64,000 bases of DNA from a virus. Positions within the stretch are counted from its first letter, which is position 1. Each line of letters starts with the position of its first letter. Of the stretch, positions 52,319-62,600 are shown one piece after another. Made by a program: the position numbers and the translations under genes. Under the pieces are notes generated by a model that made no database searches, was not told the origin of the DNA, and was given only the letters and a program-made list of their open reading frames with translations. The stretch lies in IMG/VR virus record IMGVR_UViG_3300046777_002658, positions 124,001 to 188,000 of that record, one strand, 5' to 3'.

Positions 52319-53284
52319 ATGGCTTTAACAGACCCAAGGCATAATTACAAACCATTTGAATATGGACAGGCTCATAAGTTTAGCACAGACCAACAAGACA
52401 GCTTTTGGGTAGCAAAAGAATGTGCTCTCACCGAAGACCTTTTAGACTGGAAGGTTAAGCTGGATGATAAGGAAAGAGCAGTTGTGGCTGGGGTTCTCAA
52501 AGGGTTTACTCAAGCCGAACTAGTCATAGGAGATTACTGGTCAAATGTGGTCAGATGGTTTCCTAAACCAGAGATTGCTTGCATGGCAAGAACATTTAGC
52601 TTTTTTGAAGTCGTCCATACTGAGGCTTACAGCTATCTTTCTGATACCTTAGGGCTGGATGACTTTGAAGCCTTTTTACAAGACCCAGCAGCCCAAGCTA
52701 AGTATGGTAACTTAATAAGTGCTAGAGATGAGAGTGACGAGGATATAGCTCGTTCGTTAGCAGTGTTTAGTGCTTTTGCTGAGGGTGTATCTCTGTTCTC
52801 TTCTTTTGCAGTGCTAATGCGCTTCCCAGCTTTAAATAAACTGAAGGGTCTTGGCACAATAGTTGAATATTCAAGTCGAGATGAGTGCATCCATGCTGAA
52901 GCAGGTATATGGTTATTTAATACTTATCTAGAAGAAAATTCTCACCTAAGAACTGATAAGCTAGAATCTGATATATATGAAGCTGCTAGAACTTGTGTTG
53001 GGTTGGAAGAGGGCTTTATAGATTCAATCTTTGATCAGGGTGACTTACTGGGCTTAAAGGCTATAGACCTAAAAAATTATATTAGAGCCAGAGCAAATCA
53101 AAAGCTAATCCAGTTGGGCTACAAACCTATTCTAGACTTTGATTCTAAATCGGCTGAAGCTATATCTGGCTGGTTTGAAGTGTTTACTGGTGGTGCTAGA
53201 AACCACGACTTCTTTTTAACAAGAGAGACTAACTACTCTAGAGGGGATGCCTTTGACCCCAACGAATTAGATTTTAAGTTTTAA
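52319..53284 (+). CDS. nrdB: Ribonucleotide reductase small subunit (class I)
   Basis: The 321-residue protein has the ferritin-like metal ligands: FWVAKECALTEDLLDW (first Glu region), AFSFFEVVHTEAYSYL (E..H) and EYSSRDECIHAEAGIWLF (E..H). These are the carboxylate/histidine ligands of class I R2. The radical Tyr (near EAYSYL) is plausible. With nrdA 15 bp downstream it makes deoxyribonucleotides for phage DNA. Length is slightly below NrdB of E. coli. Confidence 0.9.
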   Translation: MALTDPRHNYKPFEYGQAHKFSTDQQDSFWVAKECALTEDLLDWKVKLDDKERAVVAGVLKGFTQAELVIGDYWSNVVRWFPKPEIACMARTFSFFEVVHTEAYSYLSDTLGLDDFEAFLQDPAAQAKYGNLISARDESDEDIARSLAVFSAFAEGVSLFSSFAVLMRFPALNKLKGLGTIVEYSSRDECIHAEAGIWLFNTYLEENSHLRTDKLESDIYEAARTCVGLEEGFIDSIFDQGDLLGLKAIDLKNYIRARANQKLIQLGYKPILDFDSKSAEAISGWFEVFTGGARNHDFFLTRETNYSRGDAFDPNELDFKF

Positions 53285-53299
53285 TAGGAATAGAGAAAT

Positions 53300-55105
53300 A
53301 TGATTGGCAACGAACTGTACGTTGAATTGCAAACTGAACTTGATAACCTGAAGGCTATTGACGAAGCTCCGGAGTGGTTGACTATTGAAGGTTTAGGAAC
53401 TTTAAACACTGGTTATTTGTTAAAGGGCGAGACTCCTAAAGGTATGTGGAGAAGGGTATCTGATACAGCAGCAGGATATTACAGAGATGTAAATCTTGGT
53501 ACTTTGTCAGAGCAGGAGTTATCAAACAGATTCTTTGAACTATTTTGGAAAGGTTGGTTAGGTGGGTCAAGTCCTGTTTTAGCAAATATGGGAACAGATA
53601 GAGGCTTTCCAATCTCCTGCTTTGCTTCTTACGTTGGAGACAATAGAAAGTCTATCTTTTCTTCTTTTGTAGAGACAGCCTGGGTTTCTTCTATGGGTGG
53701 CGGTACAGCAGTTCATATTAGTGATGTTAGAGAACGTGGGGCTAACATTAATTCTGGTGGGGTCTCTAACGGAGTTGTACCCTGGTTAAAGATATATGAC
53801 AGCCTTACAGTAGGGGTTAACCAAGGTGGCTTTAGAAGAGGCGCTCTAGCTGCTTATTATAATATTGAAGGAGGAGACTTTGATGACTTCCTCAAAATGC
53901 GTCAGCCTCATGGAGACCCTAACCTAGTTTGTAGTAATATTCATCATGCTGTAGTCATCACTGACTCATTTATGGAAAAGCTACGAGCTGGTGACAAGCC
54001 AGCTAAAAAGCGTTGGGCTGACGTATTACAGAAAAGAAAGCAGACTGGTGAGCCTTATTTGTTCTTTATTGATACAGTTAACAAAAACAATCCAGACTGC
54101 TACAAAGCATTAGGATTAGATGTTAAGGGTAGTAATCTCTGCAATGAGATAGCATTGCATACAAGCGAGCTTTATACATTAGTGTGCTGCCTCTCTTCTT
54201 TAAACGCAGCCAAGTATGATGAGTGGAAAGAGGTTGGGGCTAGTGTTGTCAGATTGTCAATTCTTTTATTAGATGCAGTTATAGAAGAGTTTATAACAAA
54301 AGCCAAAGGTAAACCCGGGTTTGATAAAGCTGTAAGATTTGCAGAAGAGTCAAGAGCAGTAGGCTTAGGAGTAATGGGGTATCAAACTTTGCTACAAAAA
54401 CGTAATCTACCCTTTGCTAGTCCCGAGGCTAGAGAGTTAAATATTGAGTTATTTAAATTAGTAGGTACAGAAAGCCGCAGAGCTTCTCAAGAACTTGCTA
54501 TGTTACGAGGGGAACCAAAATGGTGCAGAGGTTTTGGAGTCCGCCACACTCATACAAACGCATTAGCCCCGACCAAATCTAACTCTACTATTTGTGGTAA
54601 TGTATCTGAAGGTGTAGAACCGTACCTGGCTAACTACTTTGTTAAAGATACTAAAGGAGCTTTTATCCAGCGTAATCCTCAGTTAGTTAAACTTTTGGAA
54701 GAACTAGGTGAAAACAAAGAAGAAGTTTGGGCTAGTATCTCTAATAAAGGTGGGTCTGTTAAGCATCTTCCTTTCTTGTCAGACCATCAAAAAGAAGTGT
54801 TTAAAACAGCTCACGAAATAGACCAACTAGAGATAGTTCAACAAGCAGCTGACCGTCAACCGTACATTGACCAGTCTCAATCTCTAAACTTGTTTATTAA
54901 AGAAAGTGCTAGTATGGCATCTATTAACAAGGTTCATTTTACTGCTTGGCAGCTAGGAGTGAAATCTCTCTACTATCAAAAAGGTGAGCCAAAAGGTCGT
55001 GCAAGTAGTGAAGTAGATTATTCTTCTTTAACACCTGCAACACCAGCAGCCTGCCCTTTAACTAAACCAGAAGATGATGAGGTTTGTATTCCTTGTCAGG
55101 GATAA
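53300..55105 (+). CDS. nrdA: Ribonucleotide reductase large subunit (class I)
   Basis: The 601-residue protein has SSMGGGTAVHISDVRERGAN, NQGGFRRGALAAYY, NLCNEIALHT with VCCLSSLN and LGLGVMGYQTLLQ, then SLYYQKGE and ending CIPCQG. The NLCxEI, the second active-site Cys (VCCLSS) and the C-terminal CxxC thiol pair are visible. It lacks the N-terminal ATP-cone, so allosteric control by dATP is probably absent. It is short, as usual in phages. Confidence 0.92.
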   Translation: MIGNELYVELQTELDNLKAIDEAPEWLTIEGLGTLNTGYLLKGETPKGMWRRVSDTAAGYYRDVNLGTLSEQELSNRFFELFWKGWLGGSSPVLANMGTDRGFPISCFASYVGDNRKSIFSSFVETAWVSSMGGGTAVHISDVRERGANINSGGVSNGVVPWLKIYDSLTVGVNQGGFRRGALAAYYNIEGGDFDDFLKMRQPHGDPNLVCSNIHHAVVITDSFMEKLRAGDKPAKKRWADVLQKRKQTGEPYLFFIDTVNKNNPDCYKALGLDVKGSNLCNEIALHTSELYTLVCCLSSLNAAKYDEWKEVGASVVRLSILLLDAVIEEFITKAKGKPGFDKAVRFAEESRAVGLGVMGYQTLLQKRNLPFASPEARELNIELFKLVGTESRRASQELAMLRGEPKWCRGFGVRHTHTNALAPTKSNSTICGNVSEGVEPYLANYFVKDTKGAFIQRNPQLVKLLEELGENKEEVWASISNKGGSVKHLPFLSDHQKEVFKTAHEIDQLEIVQQAADRQPYIDQSQSLNLFIKESASMASINKVHFTAWQLGVKSLYYQKGEPKGRASSEVDYSSLTPATPAACPLTKPEDDEVCIPCQG

Positions 55106-55123
55106 GCTGTCTTAGTAAGTAAT

Positions 55124-55150
55124 AAGGTAGGTTATTAACCTACCTTTTTG
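55124..55150 (+). terminator. Intrinsic terminator after nrdA
   Basis: AAGGTAGGTTA and TAACCTACCTT form an 11-bp stem around one base, followed by TTTGTTTGTGG. It ends the RNR operon before the Dps-like gene. Confidence 0.75.
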
Positions 55151-55181
55151 TTTGTGGATTAGATTAGCAAGAGAGTATCTA

Positions 55182-55640
55182 ATGTTAGAAGAGAGTAGTA
55201 AGTATTCAGACCTAGTTAAAACACTATACTCAGCTCATGCTGACGTTGTTGTGCTGTATTATAAAGTTTGGGGCTGTCACTGGAATGTGAATGGTATATA
55301 CTTCTCCCAGCTACATGATCTATTTAAAGAGATATACGAGGGGCTGGCGGAGGCTGTAGACCGCAATGCTGAGAACATTGGTTCATTAGGTTATAAAGCT
55401 CCCTCAAAGCTGTCTATGCTTTTACAGATGACAGAGATACAAGAGATTGATGGAACTGAGGATGCTGTGACAATGGTTAGGTTGCTGGCAAAAGATGTTC
55501 TACTAGCAATCGCTAACTTAAAGAAGGTAAACTCTGAAGCTGTTAAAGTTAACCAGCAGGGAGTTATTAACATGGTGGGAGATTTATCAGAAGAGTATAG
55601 TGCCTACTTGTACAAACTAAGGAGAACTTTAGGGGAATGA
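55182..55640 (+). CDS. Dps/ferritin-like protein
   Basis: From ATG 55182 this 152-residue protein shows YKVWGCHWNVNGIYFSQLHD then EIYEGLAEAVDRNAENI. The HWNVxGxxFxxLH and E..D..AE motifs give the Dps ferroxidase ligands (H, H, D/E). Dps proteins bind DNA or sequester iron against oxidative damage. A start at 55152 is also open but lies next to the terminator. Phage Dps-like genes are uncommon. Confidence 0.8.
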   Translation: MLEESSKYSDLVKTLYSAHADVVVLYYKVWGCHWNVNGIYFSQLHDLFKEIYEGLAEAVDRNAENIGSLGYKAPSKLSMLLQMTEIQEIDGTEDAVTMVRLLAKDVLLAIANLKKVNSEAVKVNQQGVINMVGDLSEEYSAYLYKLRRTLGE

Positions 55641-56155
55641 AACTACTGCAACCGCATCAACTTAATCAACTTAAAGAGAGTGATGCAGTAGTCTACACAT
55701 ACTGCCAGCAGACTAAAAACCTTAAGCATAACTCTCTCTTAAAGCAAGCTGGTAAGCTCTTAAAGCAAAACTATACTCCAGCCTTCCCGGCTACTAATCC
55801 AGACGAACCTTGCTTAAAGACTGTAACCCTAAAAGATATAGAGAAGCTGGCTAGTTTTCTAAGCTCTTGCGAGAAGTCTGACCTCTACGTCTGTTCCACT
55901 TATAAAGAGCTTTCATTAAGCATTCTAATCTTGGGGTTTATAGTCAGAGAAGGTTTGGCTATTCAGTACGCAATAGCAGAAGCAGTCAAACAAGACTTGG
56001 CAACAGAACCAGCATTATGGTTTTTAATGGTAGCAGACCATTATCTAGACTTGAGTGGTGTGTTAGTTGAGAAGGTTGAGGAATACCTAGAGACCGGCAT
56101 AGCAGTAACTAAAGAACCAAAAATCATAAAAGCAGAGTGGTACGAGGGAGATTAA
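55637..56155 (+). CDS. Unknown protein
   Basis: This 172-residue protein overlaps the Dps-like gene by 4 bp (ATGA). It has several Cys (CQQTKN, PCLKTV, SSCEKS) and a hydrophobic middle (LSLSILILGFIVREGLAIQY). No family is recognised. Confidence 0.45.
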   Translation: MKLLQPHQLNQLKESDAVVYTYCQQTKNLKHNSLLKQAGKLLKQNYTPAFPATNPDEPCLKTVTLKDIEKLASFLSSCEKSDLYVCSTYKELSLSILILGFIVREGLAIQYAIAEAVKQDLATEPALWFLMVADHYLDLSGVLVEKVEEYLETGIAVTKEPKIIKAEWYEGD

Positions 56156-56227
56156 TGTGATAGATGTCTCAGTCAGTAAGCTAAACAATAACAGAAGCTT
56201 AACTTGCTACTTTAAAAAGGTTGGCTA

Positions 56228-56258
56228 AAAGCAGAATTTAGCTCTGCTTTTATATTTA
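56228..56258 (+). terminator. Intrinsic terminator
   Basis: AAAGCAGA and TCTGCTTT form an 8-bp stem with an ATTTAGC loop followed by TATATTTAA. It ends the rightward unit before the last small gene. Confidence 0.7.
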
Positions 56259-56285
56259 ATTACAAAGTTAACTGTAAGACAAATT

Positions 56286-56444
56286 ATGGTAGAAACTGCC
56301 GCAGAAGTTCTTATTCGCACAGCTAGAAGATGGTACAATATACAACATCTTAATCCTGTGTTACGCAAGAAGCTAATGGCTCTACCAGAGACAGAGTTTA
56401 AGGTAGAGCTTGAAAAGCTTTCTAGAGCCTCAGTGTTACGTTGA
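56286..56444 (+). CDS. Very small unknown protein
   Basis: A 52-codon ORF encodes MVETAAEVLIRTARRWYNIQ and a basic, helical remainder. It overlaps the 3' end of the opposing serine recombinase by 23 bp. Its place between two convergent units suggests it may be real, but only ORF logic supports it. Confidence 0.4.
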   Translation: MVETAAEVLIRTARRWYNIQHLNPVLRKKLMALPETEFKVELEKLSRASVLR

Positions 56445-57786
56445 GTATCTCTCCGTTCAAAACAACAACCTCAGCTACTAAGTCTCTATAAATTGGGCAT
56501 CTATCAATCCAAGATAAATCTTCCCAATAGGCGCTACTGCTAAAGCAGTGAGAAAGTATGTGGAGCAGTTCAGCATTAACTAACTGCTCATTGACCAGTT
56601 TCTGCCTGAGAGTATCTATTTCTAGCAGAGTTTGCTCAATAGCTGTTTGGATAACAGTAGTTCTGGGCATACTTTGTAACACCTGCAATTGAACTTTTCT
56701 ACCTTCTATCTCAGGTGTATCTTTAACAGAGTTATCAACTGAAGAAAAAGAATAGTCTCTTAGTTGTTCATACCTGGTTAGTAACACTTGGTCAACCTTA
56801 GAAATTATGTCTGGGAGGTAGGTACTTTTTTTATTTGTACAAAAGGCGTCACCCAGGTTCTCATGCTTTTTACATCTAATTCTATAAGTAGAGTATTTAG
56901 ACTTTCTACAAAAGCACTTATAACCACAGTCCCCACAAGTAATCTGTCCAGCTAAAGGTATAACTTCGTCACCAATCTTGTTATTCCCATAGCTATATCT
57001 GTTCTTGTTAACTTCAAGTTTTCTTCTTATTAAATTAATTTCTTTTAGAGATATGAGTGCCTGATGTGTGTCTTCATAGACTGTCCAGTTCTCAGGTTTA
57101 TTGAGATTGCCTTTTATGTTATAAGCTGTATGCCCTCTTAAAACTGGATTAAGGAGCCAATACCTTAACCCTGCCGCTGTCCAAGAGATTTTATAAGTCT
57201 GAAGTATGTAGCGGCAGGTACTTCTTAAGGTTTCGTTACCAATAAGAAAATGCTCTACTATATCTCTGGCTATCAGCCAGTTAGATATATCTCCATGTAA
57301 GGAGTGGTTAGGTGCATACTTTTCTTCTAATCTTATATATCCAAACGGAGGTCTTGGAGAGGCTTTCTTTTGTTCTCTAAAGTAGTCTAGCCCATGCTTT
57401 ATTCTATCTGCTAAAAGTCTGGATTCAAACTCAGCAAGACCAGCCATTTGATTGATTGAAAACCATCCAAAAGGTGAGGAGGGATCAACTGGTGCATCAA
57501 GAACTATAAGCTTTACCTTATAAGTTTCTAGCAGAGACAAAGTTTTGTGGATAGTAATAACACTTCTTCCCAGCCGATCTATCCTAGTAACTATAACACC
57601 TGTTATTTTTCCTTGTTTACACTGACTAAGAAGTTTATTAAACTGCTTTCTTTTATCGCTGCGACCTGATTCTACATCAGAAAATATACAAACCGCCCCA
57701 GCCTTCTCAACCCTAGCTGTCTGCTGTTCTAGAGCATTTGTTTCATCTTGTTCTTTTGTACTAACCCTCACATAACCAACTAACAT
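56422..57786 (-). CDS. Large serine recombinase (phage integrase type)
   Basis: The 454-residue protein starts MLVGYVRVSTKEQDETNALE with catalytic Ser in VRVST, then IVTRIDRLGRSV (helix with catalytic Arg residues), a recombinase domain, and a zinc ribbon CGDCGYKCFCRKSKYSTY then C at the expected spacing. Large serine integrases insert phages or excise elements; cyanobacterial XisF is of this kind. It is the only minus-strand gene in the right half before the tape measure. Its att site is not evident. Confidence 0.92.
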   Translation of the reverse strand: MLVGYVRVSTKEQDETNALEQQTARVEKAGAVCIFSDVESGRSDKRKQFNKLLSQCKQGKITGVIVTRIDRLGRSVITIHKTLSLLETYKVKLIVLDAPVDPSSPFGWFSINQMAGLAEFESRLLADRIKHGLDYFREQKKASPRPPFGYIRLEEKYAPNHSLHGDISNWLIARDIVEHFLIGNETLRSTCRYILQTYKISWTAAGLRYWLLNPVLRGHTAYNIKGNLNKPENWTVYEDTHQALISLKEINLIRRKLEVNKNRYSYGNNKIGDEVIPLAGQITCGDCGYKCFCRKSKYSTYRIRCKKHENLGDAFCTNKKSTYLPDIISKVDQVLLTRYEQLRDYSFSSVDNSVKDTPEIEGRKVQLQVLQSMPRTTVIQTAIEQTLLEIDTLRQKLVNEQLVNAELLHILSHCFSSSAYWEDLSWIDRCPIYRDLVAEVVVLNGEILNVTLRL

Positions 57787-57959
57787 AAAGTACCTTCAAA
57801 GAGTTTACTATGTTAATACTACCAGAGAGGAGTTAACATAGTGGATAGTGCCCAATACACCCAATCATCCCGTGTTCGATTCAAGATGGGATTTTTTTAT
57901 TAGCCACCAAGGAGGAGCAGCGTGTCCTAGATAGTGTCTTGGAGACAACTGCTAACTTA
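57787..57959. promoter_or_regulatory. Region upstream of the integrase, possible att site
   Basis: This divergent interval should hold the integrase promoter and possibly attP. It contains ATCCCGTGTTCGATTCAAGA then TGGGATTTTTTT (57866-57898), which can fold as a hairpin with a T run and also resembles the end of a tRNA T arm (GTTCGATTC). An AAGGAGGAG box occurs at 57908. Confidence 0.4.
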
Positions 57960-58094
57960 ATGAAAGAAGTGTACACGGAGATGATTGAAGGGTTAACCTA
58001 CGCCAAAGCAAAAGCTCTGCAAGACTTCAGAGCAGGTGTAGTTGACGAAGACTTCCTTAGCCAAGAACAAGATAAACATAAGGGTAAACTTTAA
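57960..58094 (+). CDS. Very small unknown protein
   Basis: A 44-codon ORF with helical character (MKEVYTEMIEGLTYAKAKAL) ends 1 bp before the next ATG. The frame is open farther upstream (LATKEEQRVLDSVLETTANL), preceded by a strong AAGGAGG at 57908 but without a good start codon, so the N-terminus is uncertain. Function is unknown. Confidence 0.45.
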   Translation: MKEVYTEMIEGLTYAKAKALQDFRAGVVDEDFLSQEQDKHKGKL

Positions 58095-58382
58095 ATGTTT
58101 CATCCATGCCAATTTGGTGGTAACTGCATAGACCCAGGCAACCCGTCGGACTGTGAAGTTAACTTATCTTGTGTTAATTTCAGGTCTATTGAAGAGAAGT
58201 CAGCCTTTGATGCCTTACCAGACCTTTTTGTTGTAGAGGCACAAGGCTTAGAGCTTAAGTTTAAAAACCAAAACCAACTTAAGTTCTTCGTGACTGACCA
58301 TAAAGGTGAGTATAAAGTATATGCGATTGTTAACAATCAGCATATACCTATTGACCTTGAAGAACTACTTAGAAGTAGATAG
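58095..58382 (+). CDS. Small unknown protein
   Basis: This 95-residue protein starts MFHPCQFGGNCIDPGNPSDC with paired Cys spaced as in small metal-binding domains, and is acidic. It lies in a tight row with the genes on both sides. No family is recognised. Confidence 0.5.
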   Translation: MFHPCQFGGNCIDPGNPSDCEVNLSCVNFRSIEEKSAFDALPDLFVVEAQGLELKFKNQNQLKFFVTDHKGEYKVYAIVNNQHIPIDLEELLRSR

Positions 58383-58398
58383 CCGTAAAGGATATAAA

Positions 58399-59040
58399 AT
58401 GGATTTTTCAATTTTGTCTGATGATCAGTTGTTAGATTTGCTAAAAGCTACAATGGCGGAAGCCATTAAAAGAGGTGGGGATATCGCCTCTGCTGCAAAA
58501 GGTGAAGTTTTATCTGCTCAAGAAAGAGCTGCTATTGAATTTAAGGTAGCAGAAAAAATCAGGATTGAAAGAGAAGAAAAAGAGCGAAAGAGGGTAGCAA
58601 AAGAAGCTGAAGCCCGTATGCGTGAAGAAGAGTTAAAAAATCAAGCTGAAAAAGTAGAAACAGATTGGGAAATCAAATCTGCTGCTGTAGCTGCTATTCG
58701 CCAATGGGGATATGATGGCGAGTTTGAAATTAATATTTGGAGTCGTGGTGCAGACCGCCGCGTTTATTTCCAAAAAGATGCGGGAAGAAGAGTCTCTTGG
58801 AAATGGTGCTTGTACCTGGGAGGCAATGCTTATCATCCTCCTGGTGATTTCGAGGGGGAAGGTGCGGACTGCTGGTTTGATGATAAGCAGGATGAATTGA
58901 AAGCATTGTTAAAAGAGATAGCCTCTAGCTGGAAAGGTGATGTAAGTATCCCCTGTAAAGTGGGGGATGTCGCACCAGCACCCCAGACCTTGGCAAAATA
59001 TTTAAAAGCAATTGGAATGGGAGTTGAAGCTAATGTCTAA
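58399..59040 (+). CDS. Unknown protein with charged coiled coil
   Basis: From ATG 58399 this 213-residue protein has a coiled coil (VAEKIRIEREEKERKRVAKE) and a second domain with AIRQWGYDGEFEINIWSRGA and late GDFEGEGADCW. The earlier start at 58306 overlaps the previous gene and is unlikely. It overlaps the VWA gene. Function is unknown. Confidence 0.5.
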   Translation: MDFSILSDDQLLDLLKATMAEAIKRGGDIASAAKGEVLSAQERAAIEFKVAEKIRIEREEKERKRVAKEAEARMREEELKNQAEKVETDWEIKSAAVAAIRQWGYDGEFEINIWSRGADRRVYFQKDAGRRVSWKWCLYLGGNAYHPPGDFEGEGADCWFDDKQDELKALLKEIASSWKGDVSIPCKVGDVAPAPQTLAKYLKAIGMGVEANV

Positions 59041-59617
59041 TATTGTCAATCCTCTACAGCTTCTAATTAATCAAGCCGCATCTGCAAAGCCCTCCAGGGC
59101 GATGCAGACTTACCGAGAAAGATTGAATCCTAAATCATCCGGTAATACTGTAATTCTACTGGATATTTCTGGCTCGATGAGTGAAGTTGTTGGCAGCAAG
59201 CGCAAAATTGATATCCTTCGCCAAGCTGTTGATCGTCAGTTGTTAATAAATGAAGTAGTGTTAGTTTTTTCTTCAGGATGCGATCAAGTTGCATCATTTC
59301 AGTTAATTCCTGAACCCTTTGGGGGAACTGCTATGCACTTGGGGCTACAACAAGCATCTTTTTACTCACCAAGTCACACGCTTGTAGTCTCAGATGGACA
59401 ACCAGATTGTCAAAAACAAGCTTTTAAAGAAGCTGAAATGCTGCCGGGTACAATATCTACACTTTATATTGGCAATGATAAAGATCTAAATGCAGTAGCC
59501 TTTATGTCAAAGTTGGCTAGAGTTGGATGTGGTAGATTTGAGGTATGCAATATACACAACTTGGAAAACCAAAAAGAACTCGGTTCAGTTATTAAAGGCT
59601 TGTTACCTAGTAACTAA
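59033..59617 (+). CDS. Von Willebrand A domain protein
   Basis: From ATG 59033 the 194-residue protein has the MIDAS motif as VILLDISGSMSEVV (DxSxS) and later FGGTAMHLGLQQA (Thr) and TLVVSDGQPD (D). These bind a metal in VWA domains, which mediate protein-protein contacts. Such proteins occur in phages with AAA+ partners; none is adjacent here. It ends 1 bp from the end of the opposing tape-measure gene. Confidence 0.75.
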   Translation: MSNIVNPLQLLINQAASAKPSRAMQTYRERLNPKSSGNTVILLDISGSMSEVVGSKRKIDILRQAVDRQLLINEVVLVFSSGCDQVASFQLIPEPFGGTAMHLGLQQASFYSPSHTLVVSDGQPDCQKQAFKEAEMLPGTISTLYIGNDKDLNAVAFMSKLARVGCGRFEVCNIHNLENQKELGSVIKGLLPSN

Positions 59618-62600
59618 GCAAACTGATTACTCATCCAGCCTCCTGCCAGCCCAAACAAGTCTTGATAACCACTACTCATAGAATTGCCAGATGATTCTCT
59701 AGTAACAACTTCTCTATTAACATGAGTGGGGAGAGGGCTGGCTGTGGTCTCAACATGGTGAGCATCATCAATCTTAGTAGTTAACCTGACAGCCAGCCCT
59801 CGATCAGAAGAACTTATAGCAGCGCCAGTAGCTATTTCTGGTGCGTTGGCAACACTAGACTTGAGTGGCTCATTAGGTTGTTCTGTAGGCTTGCGGGAGG
59901 CTGTGTCTTTAGAGATAACAACAGTCAGATTCTGTAGCTTTTGCTCACCTTTTTTTTGTAAGTCTGCTAAAGCCACAGTTTGTTCTTTGTACTCTTTTGT
60001 AATAGCTTGTAATTGTTCTGGCTGGAGAGTGTTAGACGTCAGAGAGTTTCTAGCAGTTTTTGAAACTGCTTCTTTAGGGACAGAAGGTGCGAAACTTTGT
60101 TTGCTCTCTTTATCCAGCTTAGGTTGCTTTAAGTAGTTTACAAGCTGGTCGGCTAGTCCTGGTACGCGACGCATTCCATCATAAAGACCTTGCCAATCAA
60201 CTCTGCTTATTCTACCTTGAACAAATTGTATAAGCTGTTTGCCTGTAGTGATTTTACCTTGTTGGATTGCAAGAGCTAACTCAGCTGAGTTAAACCTACC
60301 TCTTCCTGTTGGTAATGTTCTTTCACCAGTGAGCATACTTCCTACAAGGTTGATATAGCCTTGTGGGGTAGAAGTCTCTCTCGAGAAGTAAGTAGTATTA
60401 AACTGAGCAAAGCCCTTCATTCTATTACCAGCTCCACCCATAATGGTAAAGTGGTCTGTTCTGCTGACACCTTTACCAAAAGCCTCTCCCCCACCTATTA
60501 ATAAAGCAACAGCTAAGGCAGCCCGTCCTTTGGCTGTTGATTGGTCAAAGTATTTGTTAATGCTTAATGTCTCAGCTAAGAGATTTAAAGACTCATAGCC
60601 TGTAGATAATTTGAGTCGATTTCTGCTAGTTGATGTCAGAGAAGCTGAAGAACTCTGTTTGCTTACTTCTGGAGATGTTGTAAAAAGACCTTTTTCTCTT
60701 GCAGAGTTTGTGGGGCTGGAGTAGTTCTCTTTTTTCTCTGGCGCGTTACTAGAAGATTGTACAGACTTAGCTTTTCTTAATAAGTTAGGACTGAGGTCTA
60801 CTTGTCTGCCATCAACGTTTATCCAAGTTCTTAAGTCAACGTGAGGAGCAAAAGAATTTTTACCACCTGCACCAGTACCACCCATTAGACCTATTTTTGT
60901 TCCTTGAGATATGTTTTTACCAACTAAATCAGTTCTTAACCCAGAAGCCTGCAAGTGAGCGTAAGCCTGGTAGATTGTGTAGTCTTTTCCTTGATAATTG
61001 TAGGTTGAGTCTGTTGTAACTCTAACTCTATACCCATAGCCACCCTCTAGCCCAACACTAGTAACCTTACCTCCTAACCAAGCTTTTACTGCTCCGTCAG
61101 CCGATACGTAGTCTATCCCTAAGTTTCTGTTAGAAGCCGGTAAGTTTCTCAACTTACCATCACTAAATATTGCTTGTGTAGCAGCTTTAAAGCTATGACC
61201 ATGAGGTTCCATAAAACCACCAGTGATAGTTATTGCTCCCACATTAGAAACTTTACCAGACTTGTAATTACCTCTATAAACTTGAGTTTCTGGTATAGCA
61301 AAAGATATATCTAGAGGTTTAGACTTACCCCCAAAGAATCTACCAATGCCCTCAACAGCTCCAACAACATTATTTGCTATACCAGTTGCTAGGTTTGTTA
61401 CCAGACTAGAAGTACCACTAATAGCTGGGTCAACAACATTTGTTTTTACTTCATTCAGCTTTCTACGTACAAAACCTTTAACTCTTCTAAATCCACTATC
61501 AACACTGCTGCTTATAAACTTAAAGAAGTCTGCTAATGGGTTAGAGTCTTTTTCAGTTTTACTGCTAAAGTCATATAATCCCAAGTCACTATGACTATCT
61601 ATACTAGAGGCTATTAGTATAGAAGACTGACTATTAGCATACTTTTGCTTATGTTTAGCTTCGTCTAAAGCTTTTCTACCCTGTATCTTCTCTTTAGAGC
61701 TTTCTGCTTCCATCCACTTAAAAGATGAAGCTCGTGTACCCCGAAAGAAGTTTTCAACTCCCGCGTATAGACCTACAAGTGCGCCAACCGTCCCTCCAAT
61801 TAACGCTCCAACAGCCAATACAGGTAGTGCAGCTGCTGTAACAACTCCAGCAGCCAAAAGACCAAAAGCTGTTCCTAACCCTGCCAAAGCACCAAGCACC
61901 AAACCAACTGTAGATCCTGTAGCAATATTTTCGTTTAACTCTCTGACCCTTGCATGACTTGTTCTGCCAGCAATTTGCATTCTTTTTTGTAGGGTAGAAG
62001 AGTAGTAAGACTCCAAAGATGGTTCTGCAACAGCAGTAACAATACCAGTACCTATTATCCCTGGTGCACCACCAAGAATACCAACACTATTTATAGCAGA
62101 TGTAGTTAGAGAGGCTGCTTGCTTACCAATATCCTGCGTTGCTATTCTGTAGTCTTTGGGAGCCTCAACTGCTAACTTGTTTAAGTTAAAAACGCTTGTA
62201 GTAGTCCAAGCTGTTGAGAATACTCCAGAAATTACAGGTGAACTTTTGCTCAGTAGAGACCTTCCTGCCGCTGGCGCTGTTGTGCCCCTTAAAAGATTAA
62301 GCTTAAGCACAGGGTCTGTAAGACCAACTGCTCTAGCAGCTCCAAGAGATTTTAAAGATGAAAGACTAGCAGCTCTGGCTGCTTGCAAAGAATTTAAAGC
62401 ATATCTAGCTCCATAACCAGCAGAGACTAACACAGCAAGACCAGAACCACCAAGAGCTAAATTCCTAGTTGTTTGGTCTTCTCCGCTTTCGTAAGCCTTG
62501 TCTCCCAATGCTTTACCAATTAAAGGATTAATGGTTCTTTCAGCATTTATAGCTACTACTAATGCTGCAGTAGGTGATCGCATCTTCAGAGCAAGTAAAG

